A DNA stretch of 64,000 nt from Larix kaempferi (lineage: Eukaryota > Streptophyta > Pinopsida > Pinales > Pinaceae), in the NCBI GenBank assembly GCA_027924585.1, contig BSBM01000877.1, forward strand, positions 5,147,501-5,211,500, written 5' to 3'. Every line of letters begins with the position of its first letter. Within the stretch, counting starts at the first letter, position 1. The translations under genes were made by a program, and so were the position numbers. The notes beneath the pieces were generated by a model. The model was not told the DNA's origin. It saw only the letters and a program-made list of their open reading frames with translations, and did no database searches. Positions 21,541 through 32,408 of this stretch are shown here, one piece after another.

Positions 21541-22130
21541 GGGTTTCTGGAAGTCAGAATGGTCGTGTGACATCTTGAGTCATCCCATGACTAACTCGTA
21601 TAATCTCATGATGGCAGCTAGGAGGGTCTCAAATATGCTAATGTCGCGGAGTCTCTGGAATATTGCCTCCCTCGACACTATGTCAAATGCTTTCCGGAAG
21701 TGTACAAAGCAACAGTAAACTTTCGAAGAGCGATGATGGGCCTCCTCAATAATGGCTCGAAGTGTGTAGATGTGATCAGTCGTCTGGTAGTCTGGGCGGA
21801 AACCGGCTTGTCCTCTAGCCCTGAGATGCCTACTCTCTAGCTCCTCAGGTAGCCACCGATGTAATACTATGGCGTAGAGCTTAAAGAATGTATGGCCCAC
21901 CATGATAGTCTGGTAATTGTTCGGATCAGAGCTACTCCCAGACTTGTGGATCAGATGAATAATTTATCTTTCCCAGGCAGGGGAGAAGCCAGAACAAACC
22001 ACATGGTTAAATAAATCGACAATATAGGATTGAAGGGACTGGATGCCATGCTTCAAGAATTCGGTCTGAAGACCTTCCTCGTCTATTGATTTGTTGGTAC
22101 TCATAGCTTTGACTCATCTCCTATTGTTCC
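21540..22130 (-). pseudogene. LINE-A reverse transcriptase, N-terminal part
   Basis: On the minus strand this reads D-E-E-G-L-Q-T-E-F-L-K-H-G-I, D-L-F-N-H-V-V-C-S-G-F, then Y-Q-T-I-M-V-G, G-Q-A-G-F-R-P-D-Y-Q-T-T-D-H-I and V-H-F-R-K-A-F-D-I-V, the fingers and first palm motif (the F-x-D-F-R-K-A-F-D region, with H in place of the usual D). It continues in homology to 19530, across an inserted 2 kb. A stop at about 21580 and another near 21960 show it is dead. Confidence 0.9.
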
Positions 22131-23690
22131 ACTTGGAGAAAAGGTGGCATGAGAAGGGGGGAGAGGGGACGTGGGTTGGGGGTTGTCCAAGGATGTCTTG
22201 AAGGGAGGTTGTGTGAGAAAACATGGTCTGGGGGTGGAGGTCAGGCGGGATGGCATGGTGTCTAGGAAAAAGGGCCTGCCATAAGGCTTTTGGGGAGTGG
22301 CAGAGGGCTCCACAAAGTTCACATCTCCTCCGGGAGAGAAATGTTCGCTTTTTGCGACGAAGGAGTCTATGCCTATGGTAGGTGTTAGCACTAAATCTAT
22401 CTCGTCAAAATTCTTCTCCAAGCTTAAATTGCTCTCGGTTTCAAATTCCGCAGTGAAATTGATCACATTTGTCTGAAATGCGCTACAGAATTTATGGAAT
22501 GGGTTCCGATAACATTCAAATCAAAATGACTTTCTTGAAGAGGACTTCGTTGTGCTAGAGAAGTTTGTTTACAAATTCTCAGATCTTCACGAGTATAATA
22601 GGTGGTTGTGTTTTTGGGGCTGTTTTATCTGAATGGAAATCACTTTTAAAAAATAAAGGTTTTCATTTTTATTTGCAGAGAACTAAACGCTTATTATTTA
22701 TTTTGGCAAAATTTTGGGTTTTGGTCAACGAGCCCAACACTCCACGTCATTAACATCATACCACCAAACACCCTAGTCATTACACAAGTGCTTGAGTTCA
22801 ACTGTTAAGCACCGAGGAGAGTGTCCACAGCGAAGCCCACAGGGTGCACAGGTTGTGCACAACGCGTCGACAAGTGATATAAATGGCTGTATTCAAACCT
22901 TTTTATAGCTATTTTCCATTGGATGTGGGATTATTTTCATAGTTTGCAAAATAAAATGCCAGGCAGCAGTATGCTAACAGGAGGATGCCATCGACAGTCA
23001 TGCACAGCTCATACCAAGTTTCAATATGATTACAGAAATACCAACAGTCTACAGTCAAAAGGAAAGCGCGTACTAGACAGAGATTATTCACACAGGAGCA
23101 CCAAAGGGAAGCCTGTTGAGTCTTCATGTCGATAACCATTAAAACTCCAGCAAGGCACAAGTGTGAGAACTCATGAGGTTTGTCCACATGTCATCTGCAA
23201 GTGACAGGATATATATATTGTGCATACAAATTAAGAAAACATTCCATTGTTGGAATTGAGCCTGCACATGGAGAAAATTTCAAGTTTCATTTGCAAATTG
23301 CTTTGGGGCTTTCTGCCCGTGAGAGGAATGTGTCAATCTTGATGGAAAACTCACAGTAGAGAAGGGTCCCGTTGATATCAACGAGTAATTTTGTTTAAAT
23401 TCAAAGCCCTTCTCCAGTACATTCCCAACAGGATTGTTGAGGTTTGTGCGTTTAATTCAGTTGATGGGCTTTATGATTGTACATGGTTTGAAGCTCAGGC
23501 AGGTACAGTAAGAGTTTCATTTTGTTGCTACATTTGTTGAAGACATGTTCCGCCAAATATTAAAGGAAGGAGCCCAAGACAATCACTGGTCTGGCGTTTT
23601 CTCATTGTCTCAATGATTGGGTATCTTCTGGGGTTGATGCTCAGCTTTGTGTATGGGGCAAGATTGAACTCACCACAACCCTGAAGGCAT
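22131..23690. other. Inserted DNA between LINE-A endonuclease and RT; no gene seen
   Basis: This region separates the two LINE-A parts and carries the captured gene fragments to its right. A minus-strand reading frame at 22101-22466 is proline- and serine-rich near its end and matches nothing I know. A TATATATAT stretch is near 23210. Confidence 0.4.
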
Positions 23691-23693
23691 AAA

Positions 23694-23876
23694 GTTAAAG
23701 AGAAGGGCGTTTTTCTTTTATTGCCAACAGATGTAATTATTACAGACAAATTTGCTGATGCAAATAGCAAGATCGTTTCTGCCTGTGAAATTCCGGATGA
23801 ATGGATGGGTCTTGATATTGAAGCTGGTAGTGTTGAAACCTTGTACATTGTGATTTCTGAAACCAAGGTCTTCTGG
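23694..23876 (+). pseudogene. Phosphoglycerate kinase gene fragment (one exon's worth)
   Basis: The plus strand reads V-K-E-K-G-V-F-L-L-L-P-T-D-V, D-K-F-A-D-A-N-S-K-I-V and E-W-M-G-L-D-I, the segment of plant phosphoglycerate kinase just before the N-G-P-M-G-V-F glycine-rich loop. The match spans about 55 residues and ends after a weak E-T-K-V-F-W. The rest of the enzyme, including the substrate Arg region and the final G-G-G-D-S-V loop, is absent. It is a broken copy of a glycolysis/Calvin-cycle enzyme and encodes no active protein. Confidence 0.8.
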
Positions 23877-23884
23877 CATCAACC

Positions 23885-24010
23885 TTGTTATCAGCTTTGA
23901 CAGTAGTAAGAGTTGTGGACTTTAATGATCGACTTCCAAAGATAGCTCTTATTGTTGCAAAAGAGGCTACATGAAGGGAGTTGCCAATCTTAGTAGATAC
24001 TGAAGGAAAT
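23885..24010 (+). pseudogene. pfkB-family carbohydrate kinase gene fragment
   Basis: The plus strand reads L-L-S-A-L, then F-N-D-R-L-P-K-I-A-L-I-V-A-K-E-A-T, a TGA, and R-E-L-P-I-L-V-D-T-E. This resembles the L-L-S-A-L..D-x-R-L..A-L-x-V-A-x-E-A..I-P-I-L-V-D-x-E segment of plant ribokinase-like (pfkB) proteins of the At5g43910 type. It lies 8 bp after the phosphoglycerate kinase fragment, in the same direction and another frame. The two proteins are unrelated, so their adjacency indicates capture or rearrangement. The assignment is from memory of the family pattern. Confidence 0.55.
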
Positions 24011-25095
24011 AGAGGATTCAATAGACAGGATTGTGGCTGTGAATACCATGTCCATTTCCAAGATGAAAACTTCTCCATGACTGTTCTGAAAATGCACTGA
24101 ATCGATTATTTTTGGACTTGTTTTCTGTCCAAATTAATATTTATTATAGCTGGGAATTAGACTTGCTCATGGAAGTTGAACTATTTGATATGTTTTTAGC
24201 GTTGATCTGCAAGTGAGGATCCCGTAAAGACTACTAAACTCCCAGGCTTCGATTCCCTTCAAGAGTCAAATATGGTGCTTGTGATATGTGTCACAGGGTA
24301 TTCAATAAGGGATTCACACTTATTCAGTTATCTTATCCAAATATTATTATTGGAAAGCAGTTCAACATTTCAAGGCAGAAAATCAGCAGTCAAAGCGTAC
24401 AGGTGGTAGAGCAACTGGCAAGATAACTCCAGATCACAGATTTGAAGACATTTGACTCCAGCATGCCAATTCTTTTGCAATAGATCACCAGATGCTCTGT
24501 ATTTTCTATTTTTAGAATTAGAGATAGAATTTGTTCCCATGAATTGACTAAGAGCCCGGATAATGTAATGGCTATAAAGACTATGAAAGTTAACAATTAG
24601 AGCAGATCTTCCTTTTAGAAGGAAGCAGGGGGTGAGAAGTAAGGTCTGATTGAGTCGAGTTTCAAGCTATCTTTTATGGATATGCTGTTTTAATCAAGTA
24701 ACAGATTCAGGCTCAGAGATCTATTCTTTTGTGGATTGATTGCATACTTCTTCTCTTATTTGCTGTTCAAATATTAGATACATAATCTATTTTGCACTGC
24801 ATTGGATGTTTCACTCATCTCAGATCGAATAGCAAGGTTTTCTTGTGTATTGCCTGTGATTAGTGAACTGTATTTGATATTCCATGTATTAATTTCAGAA
24901 CACTGTTTTGGGATTAATCTTCAACTTTTTGTGACTTTGTTGATCCATAAGAAGAGTGCCTATGAAACAATGATTTGTTACCTGTTATCTGAATGCTTGA
25001 ACTGACCCCAGATCTTAAACCCTGTTTAACTTACCCATCAACCTAAAACTTCTTATTATCTGAGGTGTCCTAGCTTTGCCCTTTAGCAGTCAAGG
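24011..25095. other. Non-coding insert, no gene seen
   Basis: A/T-rich DNA that completes the insertion inside LINE-A. No recognisable domains or element ends were found. Confidence 0.4.
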
Positions 25096-25650
25096 TGCAG
25101 ACTTTAGGGATAACAGTAGGCTTTGCAGAGGCTAGGAGAGGATGGGGGGTCATGTGTAAGGGTGAAACGAAGCTGCTTGTGGAGGGATTTGCATTCATAA
25201 TCAAACCAGCAGTTCATGGGGCAGGAGCCCAGGGTGGACTTATGGGTGTGCTGACGAGTCGCGTGGGGGTAAGAGTCTAGGGTTGCTTCGGCAAGGACCG
25301 TGGAGAGAATCTCATATTTGGCTGTGGTTGTGTCCAATGACCTGAAGTGGGAAATGGGGGGGAGCAGCTCCTTAAGGCGGGTGGTCTAGGAGTCGGTGTA
25401 AACTCTATCAAAAAGGAAGGTGTTGGGGTGGGGGGAGGGGGGGGGATGTAGAGAGGGAAAAGGTGAGGGGAGCATGGTCTGCCAGAAGATAGCGAGATAC
25501 TGAGAAGTGGGAGGAGATCCTGATTGGTCAGGTCATAATCTACCACACTGGTCCCCTCACTGTGGGGAAAGCATGTAAAGTCTCCTGAACCTGGGAAGCA
25601 AGGGAGCCGGTTCAAGATCAATAAACCATGAGACTCACATAGCTGTATGA
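25096..25650 (-). pseudogene. LINE-A endonuclease C-terminus and linker
   Basis: On the minus strand this reads S-H-G-L-L-I-L-N-R-L-P-C-F, G-S-G-D-F-T-C-F-P-H and S-V-V-D-Y, the end of the APE-type endonuclease of plant LINEs. It is followed by W-F-D-Y-E-C-K-S-L of the endonuclease-RT linker. Conserved D at S-V-V-D-Y is present but the usual final H is not evident. Frames shift within the proline-rich stretch. It lies upstream of the RT parts at 21540-22130 and 19241-19530 in the same orientation, so all three belong to one LINE. Confidence 0.75.
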
Positions 25651-25859
25651 GAAATTTAGGTGATTATGCTCATAGGGGTAGTGGTAAAAACCACTCTTTG
25701 AGTAGTGGTGAAAACCAGAATGAATTTCCCTTGAGTGAATATGCTTTAAAGCTTTGCAGAGAAATTAAAAATTCTGAAATCAATAAGAGTGAAAATACAA
25801 AAATTAGGCTAATCCAAAATTATAGAAAGTGCTAAATAATCCACAAATGAATTGTTCTT

Positions 25860-26095
25860 TGTTGCACGGGGATCTGTCCCCCCCAAAATTTCATCCGTTT
25901 CCTGCGTTCTTGCGTTTTGAGGACTTTGGAACTCCTTGGAAATGCCCCCAATTCATTGGGGACTCCATTGGGGACTTGGGGACTTCTCGTTGTACCCTAA
26001 CCGTACCTGTCAAAACCGGGGGCTTTTCTGGAACGTCCTCGAAGTCCCTTGACCAATCAGGGACTCCTGGACGTCCCTCATCCTGCACAGTTTAA
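25860..26095. repeat. G/C-rich segment, possible hAT end
   Basis: In contrast to its A/T-rich neighbours, this 235-bp block is dense in GGGGACT, CCCCC and GTCCC motifs. It resembles the GGGGACG-rich subterminal DNA at 20160-20340 and the block at 35895-35985. No matching inverted end could be paired, so this is only a resemblance. Confidence 0.3.
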
Positions 26096-26397
26096 AACAA
26101 ATTAAACAAATTGAGTTACAGAATTCAGAGACTTCCTTTTTTGTTGTCTTGAGGTTTCAACGAGTTGATGACAGTTTTGAGGAATCTGATATATATCATT
26201 GTGATTTTATTAATTCTCCTCCTTGGCAAAGGCTTTGGACCAAGTACTATATATTCAGTGCCATTAATAGACCGATGCAATCATTTGTACGTTTGGAAGA
26301 ACATATTGGTTATTCTGTCTTCTCCTTCCCATAATTCCCATCCCACCCATAATGACATCTGCAGTTACAAAGAAATAAAGAGATTGCTGCTGCTGAT

Positions 26398-26438
26398 TGT
26401 TAAGTTTAGCATAAAATTCACAATAAGAGCATAATAAG
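26398..26438 (-). repeat. Left piece of a solo LTR split by Copia-2
   Basis: The plus strand starts TGTTAAGTTTAGCATAAAAT, the reversed end of a Copia LTR like those at 36845 and 43638. It is cut at 26438 by Copia-2 and resumes at 34806. Flank CTGAT at 26393-26397 resembles ATGAT after 35271, a possible target duplication of the solo LTR. Confidence 0.75.
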
Positions 26439-26983
26439 TGTTGGATTTTGTACAACTTCGGAAGATATTATTCATTATATTTTATTGTACCTTCATTGTA
26501 CTTGTTTGTACCTCCTAAGGGAGAAGAACTTTATGTAATCAATTATGTAAACACATGAAAGAATCAATGTAAGCCTTGGGGTGCAAAAGAATCAAATAAA
26601 AATGTTAAATTTAAATTATTTATAAGTCGGCCCAGCTAGGGAATTTTCCAGGTTTGCACTTGTATAAATAGGAGGCTAGTGCACCTCATTATCTCATTCT
26701 CACACTTAGCAAGTGCGCATCACTTGGAGGAGGCTGATTTCGCATCACTTGAAGGAGGAAGCTTATTTGGGGCATCTACTTGTGAAAGACACTTTCACAT
26801 TCTTTATCTTATCTTATTTGTACTCTGATCTCGGGATTATCGTCTCTCTGCGAAGGTTGCTGGGTTTTCTCCCATTTGGGTTTCCCAGGTCAAACTTTGT
26901 GTTGTTGTTTTGTGCTTTGTCTTGCTTCTAGTGATCTTGGTTATGCATTTATGTTTTATGCTATGAATGTGTGAAATTTAACA
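26439..26983 (+). repeat. Copia-2 5' LTR
   Basis: TG...CA structure next to a perfect primer-binding site. TATA box TATAAATA at 26663-26670. It shares CCAAACTTTG-like U5 words and the TTCTCCCATTTGGG motif with the reversed LTRs in the window. Confidence 0.95.
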
Positions 26984-26995
26984 TGGTATCAGAGC
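26984..26995 (+). promoter_or_regulatory. Primer-binding site of Copia-2
   Basis: TGGTATCAGAGC immediately follows the LTR. It is the standard plant Copia site complementary to the initiator methionine tRNA. Confidence 0.95.
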
Positions 26996-27212
26996 CATTC
27001 TAGAAGAAGCCATTGCCGAAGCATTGTCGGAACCCTGCCGGAATTAGGGTTTCATCTTGTGAAGTCTTCACTCACCATTTTGAAGAAAAAGAGCCATATG
27101 GATTTCGTTTTTGGCAAGACAAATCCATTGGTGAAGATGGAATTCAATTCCGAGAACTTTCATTTTTGACCTAGCTCCTGCTAGGGTTTCTGAACCAGAT
27201 CTGCAAATCAAT

Positions 27213-28379
27213 ATGATTGGGATGAAGGTTGAAGATCGTTTGGAAGGAGTCTCCAACTTTATTTCCTGGAAGTCTAGGGTTCTTCTACTCCTAGAAGAAA
27301 ATGATCTCTTACTATATGTAAGTGAGAAGGTCCCCGAACCAGAAGCCGAAGAGGATAAATCTCGATGGAGGAAGAATGATGCTAAAGCAAGAAGGATTCT
27401 TGTGAATTCAGTGAGAGACCATTTGGTTCCTCAAATCTCAGTAAAGAAGAATGCTAGGAAAATGTTCAAGACCATTATGAAGCTGTTTGAACACACTAGC
27501 CTAAATGTATCCATGACTTTGAGAAACAGGCTCTCAAATATGAAGATAGCAAAGTCAGAATCCATTGCCTCATACTTTATGAGGATCGCAGAACTCAGAG
27601 ACAACCTCAACACCAATGGAGATCCTATTGGCGATAAGGAGCTTGTCCTCCACACTTTAAATGTTCTTCCACCATCATGGGAGTCCTTTATCCAAAGCAT
27701 AAGTGGTAGATCCAAACTACCAAAGTTTGACAAGCTTTGGGCAGATTGCTCTCAGGAGGAGACCAGGATTGCAGCACGTCAAAGACTCCATGGCACTCAA
27801 CCTGAAGAGACTCAAGCATTTGTTTCTCATGCCAAGAATGGTAAGGGAAAAGGAAAGAAGTTCCATAAACACAAGCACCAAGAAAGGAGATCAAGTCCTC
27901 GTCAAGAACAAAAGAAGAAGAAGGATGTATTTCAAGTTCAATGCTATAGGTGTAGGAAGTATGGACATTACACCAGTAGCTGTCGAAGTCAAATCAAAAG
28001 GAAGCATGAAGCATCCACTGCTGATGTAGAAGAAGATCATCATCACACGAAGCAAAAGAATGAAGATCACACAGAATTTCTATTCATATCAACACTATCA
28101 GGTACTATTCCTACCACTAGTGACACTTGGCTCATAGATAGCGGTGCATCTAGACACATGATAGGTTATAGAGAGAATCTTTCAGAATTAATTGAGAAAG
28201 ATTCACATCTCCGTGTTGTTCTTGGAGATGATGCAAATTACACTGTGAAGGGGTTTGGAGCCACCACCCTTCAATTAGAATCAAATGATACATTACGCCT
28301 AAGTGATGTACTCTATGTGCCTGATATGAAAGAAATCTTGTCTCCATCTCAGCATTGGAGGACAAGGGTTATAAAGTAG
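27213..28379 (+). pseudogene. Copia-2 gag and protease, nearly intact
   Basis: A 388-codon frame from ATG 27213 encodes the gag N-terminus (W-K-S-R-V-L-L-L-L-E-E-N-D-L-L), capsid-like UBN2 region and a zinc knuckle C-Y-R-C-R-K-Y-G-H-Y-T-S-S-C near residue 245. A protease with W-L-I-D-S-G-A-S-R-H-M near residue 310 follows. Gag packages the element RNA into virus-like particles; the protease cuts the polyprotein. A single frameshift after M-K-E-I separates it from the integrase frame that starts at 28355. Apart from this the region is free of stops, making it the best-preserved gag in the window. Confidence 0.93.
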
Positions 28380-29065
28380 CTTTCTCAGAAGGGAAAGTCC
28401 TTGCTTGGCACAAGAACTCAAGCATGAGCACAACCAAGGTTATTGGCATAAGAGAAGATAGCTTGTATAGACTAAACACTTCTCCAGTCCAAGCCCTAAT
28501 ACATGATTCTGCAAGTATGGGCGAGTTATGGCATAGAAGGTTAGCTCATCTGAACTATCGGGCTCTCCCAGTTTTGAAGAATATTCTAACAGGTTTGCCA
28601 GGGCTCTAGGTAGACCATGATGGAACTTGTAGAGGATATGCACTTGGCAAGAATGCCAAGAAGTCCTTTCTAGATAGCGAGAGTAGATCCAAAGGGATTT
28701 TGGATCTAGTACACTCTGACTTGTGCGGGCCCATGACAGTTGTGTCATTAGGTGGTTATCATTACTATATCACCTTTATTGATGATTACTCACGGAAGAC
28801 TTGGATATACTTTCTCAAGTCAAAAGAATCTGAGGAAGTGCTCAACAAGTTCAAAGAGTTTAAAGCACAAGTTGAGAATCTGTCAGGAAAGAGGATTAAG
28901 ATTTTGAGATCCGATAATGGTGGAGAATATACCTCTACAGAATTCAATGATTTCTGCAAGGAAGCAGGAATTAAGAGGGAGCTCACAGTTTCCTACAACC
29001 CTCAACAAAATGGGGTTGCAGAAAGAAAGAATCGTACAATTGTGGAGGCAGCCAAAGCTATATGA
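28355..29065 (+). pseudogene. Copia-2 integrase, zinc-binding and core domains
   Basis: The frame carries E-L-W-H-R-R-L-A-H-L-N-Y (HHCC zinc region), a TAG after T-G-L-P-G-L, then L-V-H-S-D-L-C-G-P-M, F-I-D-D-Y-S-R-K-T-W, D-N-G-G-E-Y and N-P-Q-Q-N-G-V-A-E-R-K. The D, D and E of the core are present. One cysteine of the zinc site appears as tyrosine (G-Y-A-L-G). The frame ends at 29065 and continues shifted by one base. Confidence 0.92.
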
Positions 29066-29828
29066 TACATGACCAGAGTCTTCAAATGTTCTTGTGGGCA
29101 GAAGCATCCAGAACCGATGTATATGTACATAATAGATTTCCACATAAGATATTGAAGAACATGACTCTGGAAGAAGCGTTCACAGGTGTGAAACCAGAAG
29201 TGGGCCATCTCCGGATTTTTGGCTGTCCAATCTACATACATGTGCCCAAAGAGAAAAGATCAAAGTTAGAACCTTCAAGCAAGAAGGGTACCTTTGTGGG
29301 ATATAGTGAGTCTTCAAAGGCTTACAGAATTTACATTCCAGGATCCAAACATATTGAAGTCAGTAGGGATGTGACCTTGGAAGAAGAAATGGCTGTCAGG
29401 AAAGGCAGAGGATCAGATATGGAGATTGATGATGAAGAAATGCTAGAACCAAAGGAGATGAGATCATCTTCCCTTCCAGTTCAGAGGGAGTCAACAGAAA
29501 AGGATGAACCTATCGATCCCATAGATCTGGTTGATATCCCCAAAGATGTGACAGGTCGGAAAAGACCCAGATGGGCACAACATACACTACAGGATGCAGA
29601 GGGGCATTATGCTCCACATGGCACTTTCAGAGAAAGCAAAAGACCTCAGGGGTTCTCTAGTTATGTGGCACTGATGAGCAACGTTATCAATTCAGAACCC
29701 ACCACTTACGAAGAAGCATCCAAACATCAAGTTTGGAAGGATGCCATGATGGAAGAATATCAATCCATCATGAAGAATGATGTGTGGGAAGTTGTGTCGA
29801 GACCTGAGGAGAAGTCAGTAGTGACTTC
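29062..29828 (+). pseudogene. Copia-2 integrase tail and start of reverse transcriptase
   Basis: The segment reads F-L-W-A-E-A, L-R-I-F-G-C-P-I-Y, G-Y-S-E-S-S-K-A-Y-R, then an acidic linker and the reverse transcriptase entry W-K-D-A-M-M-E-E-Y and N-D-V-W-E-V-V. Homology stops at V-V-T-S, where TGTTATCACAC of the long LTR begins. Confidence 0.92.
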
Positions 29829-32405
29829 TGTTATCACACAAACTCTAGCTGTTGAAGTGAGGTGTCTCAACAGGGATGGTAGAGGATGAACAACTAGGAA
29901 GGTGTAACCAGCAATGGCCAAGTCCTCCGCTCAATGAACGGAAGTCACACCGGACAAGGCTATTGTCACTTTAGACGAGGCACGTAGCCAAGTCAAGGGG
30001 GAGACCCCGCTCAACCAGTGATGGTTGAGAGACAAAAATACACCCAAACCCAAAAGAATAAGAGATGAAAACAAGGAGTGAGTGTAGGTGAGCTCCTAAG
30101 TCTAAGTTCAGCCAACTGATGGACATAAGTAGTGAAATAACAGTGATGTAATGAATGACCAGTAATCAAGTATGATTAGAAAATAAGATTAGCTTAGTGA
30201 TTTAATGGCTGAGATAGTCTAGGGAGTTACCATGAAATGGAAGTGAAGTGCTGAAGTAAAACTGCCCAAGGAAATGGTTAAACAGTGAGTCAAATGGACC
30301 TAGGGTAGCGAGAAATTGGTGTTTATAATCACTTCCAACGGGCAATACTTGATTTCTTAAGATAAAATGACGTTTTCAATCCAAATCCAAAGTACCCAGA
30401 ACCCAAAACCATACCCAACAACGTGTTTGACCAGTTTGCCCAAGTGGGGCGAATTCATCAATTGACTAGTGCCTGGTTAGATGGGTAAATGGAGTCGAAA
30501 CTAAATGAAACTTGAGATATGGAGGTTTAAGCATATATCATTAGTGGGTTTTGAAGGAAAACTAATTCTAACGGTGGATTTTAAAGATTTTAGATTTTAG
30601 GGTTTTAACGTAAGTTACTCTCTTCAACAAACTAGAAATGGAAATAGAAGAGAAGATGTAACACCTACTTGAAACCATCTGATATCTCTGATTTTGATGA
30701 GGTTGTACTTCCCGAAGATCAAATAGAAGTAGTTGTAGAAGTTCCCAGGTGAAATTGATTTGCTCTCTCCCCACCAACTCGTCCTCCTTGCCTGCCAACA
30801 CCAATGGACAGAGATCAAATTAGTATTGACAAATAAGTGAAATCTACAACAACACAAATAAAAATGAGAGAAATGCTTGGCTGGAAATGGCAAAAACACT
30901 TCTTCCATTTTGTGGCCAATCCGGAGAGTGGAGCAGCTTTGGCAGCCAAATGGTGCGCCCTCCTCCAACAAGACTTTGTGCTCGCTGCAAACAATGGTGA
31001 GAAACAATGCTAGAAACAACAACAATCTGCACTAGTGCATCAAGATAGTATGGCAATCAACAATCTCAAGAGAGTATCACACAAGAACCAAGCAAGAGCT
31101 GCCAACGTTTTCTCTTCTATATCAAGTCTAAAATGCCAAGAGAGACAATACAATGAGTGAGTGCCTTCTCTTATAGAGAAAGGCCACTCTCAAAACCTAT
31201 TCCCTCCTCTCAAAACCTATTCCCTCCAAAATGGAGGGCTGAGATCAACTCCCCAATCAGCCAAAACGAATGGTGGAGATCTCTCCTCATGGGGGTGCGA
31301 ATTGCCCAAGTGAAGCGCACTAGTGGAAAGGGGGTCCCCTACAATACATAAGATGTGGTTGGGGGGTGTCTATATGGTGTTTTATCCCCCCAACTCACTA
31401 TACCAAGGTCCCACACCAACACATCAACCAAATCGAAAATGCCAAGGAGGAGAAAAACACCCCCATGGGGAAATTCGACCCATCTAGTGAGCTGGGCAAG
31501 AGAGGGCCCCACAATGTACAAATACCATGTCAAACATTACCAATTTACCTTAGGAATCACCCTTTTATTTGTCAGCCATTGATTTTTGCCTTTTGCTATA
31601 GTTGCCTTTGTCAATTTTTTGATTTTCCATGTATTTTATTGCTGAAGATGTAATCTGGGATTTTGACCCACCTAGAGTGCCTGGATTGCCGAACTGTCTG
31701 CTGCAATGTGATCGTGGACCCCAAAAATAGTAGGAATGACCACTTGAACGGCCCGGATCCATCACTTAGGCATTATTTGCCCAAAATCCATGATTTTTAA
31801 TTAAAACAGGTCATTAATGACCAATAATAATTAAAAATCTCACAAACGCCTCGATCTTTTTGCATTCTGTCACTTGGAGGCTCATATGGGTCCCTATAGA
31901 TAATAATTGACCAAAATTGAAATTCCGGTCGCAACATTTTTTCGGGCCCATTTTTGGCCTGGTCAACCTAGTTTGAGCAAGTCAAATCTGGTCAACAATG
32001 GTGCTAGCTGAATACCTGTATGCAATCATGAAGTGAAAGGCTTCCTTATACAAGTTAGTACATTACTAAACAATATGACAATAATATGGTGATAAAAAAC
32101 TGCATTAAATCTCGGAAAAATACAAGGTCCCAGGTGAGGTGGGCCCACCACATTCAAAAGACTCAACTGCTATGCACAACCTATAGACTTGACCACCTAG
32201 CTGATTTTGGGTGATGTGGAATACAAGGTGAAGGATGAGGGATGAAAAGGATAGAGATCATGTGACCTTTTGGATAACTCGGGAAAGCGGGGTCCACTGA
32301 GATAAGCATGCCATGACAAAAACATGGGGAAGGGCGGTGCCTCACAGATGGGTATAGTGCAGGGAAACCGCCACTGGTCATCTAACAAGTACCTCACAAC
32401 TCACA
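29829..32405 (-). mobile_element. Long LTR (copy A1), apparently solo, inside Copia-2
   Basis: This 2577-bp block on the minus strand starts TGTGAGTTGTGAGG and ends GTGTGATAACA, a TG...CA structure. Its sequence follows that of copy A2 (55685-58412, plus) and A3 (from 59586, minus) along its length. A TATA box sits at 31168-31175 (minus strand TATAAGAG). No coding domain is present. No target duplication is seen because about 255 bp of reverse transcriptase is missing at the junctions. It is probably the remnant of a Gypsy-type element, which is an inference. Confidence 0.75.
31168..31175 (-). promoter_or_regulatory. TATA box of long LTR A1
   Basis: TATAAGAG on the minus strand, conserved at the matching place in copy A2 (56919-56926). 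The conservation supports the view that these blocks are LTRs with their own promoter. Confidence 0.55.
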
Positions 32406-32408
32406 TCC

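Noticed and set aside
22101-22466. 121-codon minus-strand frame as part of LINE-A
   Set aside because: It does not follow the LINE sequence expected before the reverse transcriptase; homology begins only at about 22130. Its origin is unknown, so it is left inside the inserted region.
24670-24700. Possible CNX1 exon 2 (reads Y-G-Y-A-V)
   Set aside because: The known exon continues D-G-Y-A-V-V-A-S-D-G; here only G-Y-A-V matches and the frame stops soon after. No splice acceptor fits.
25277-25621. Proline-rich protein of 114 residues
   Set aside because: The frame is the degenerate end of a LINE endonuclease (G-S-G-D-F-T-C-F-P-H motif). The proline run results from G-rich decay after a frameshift.
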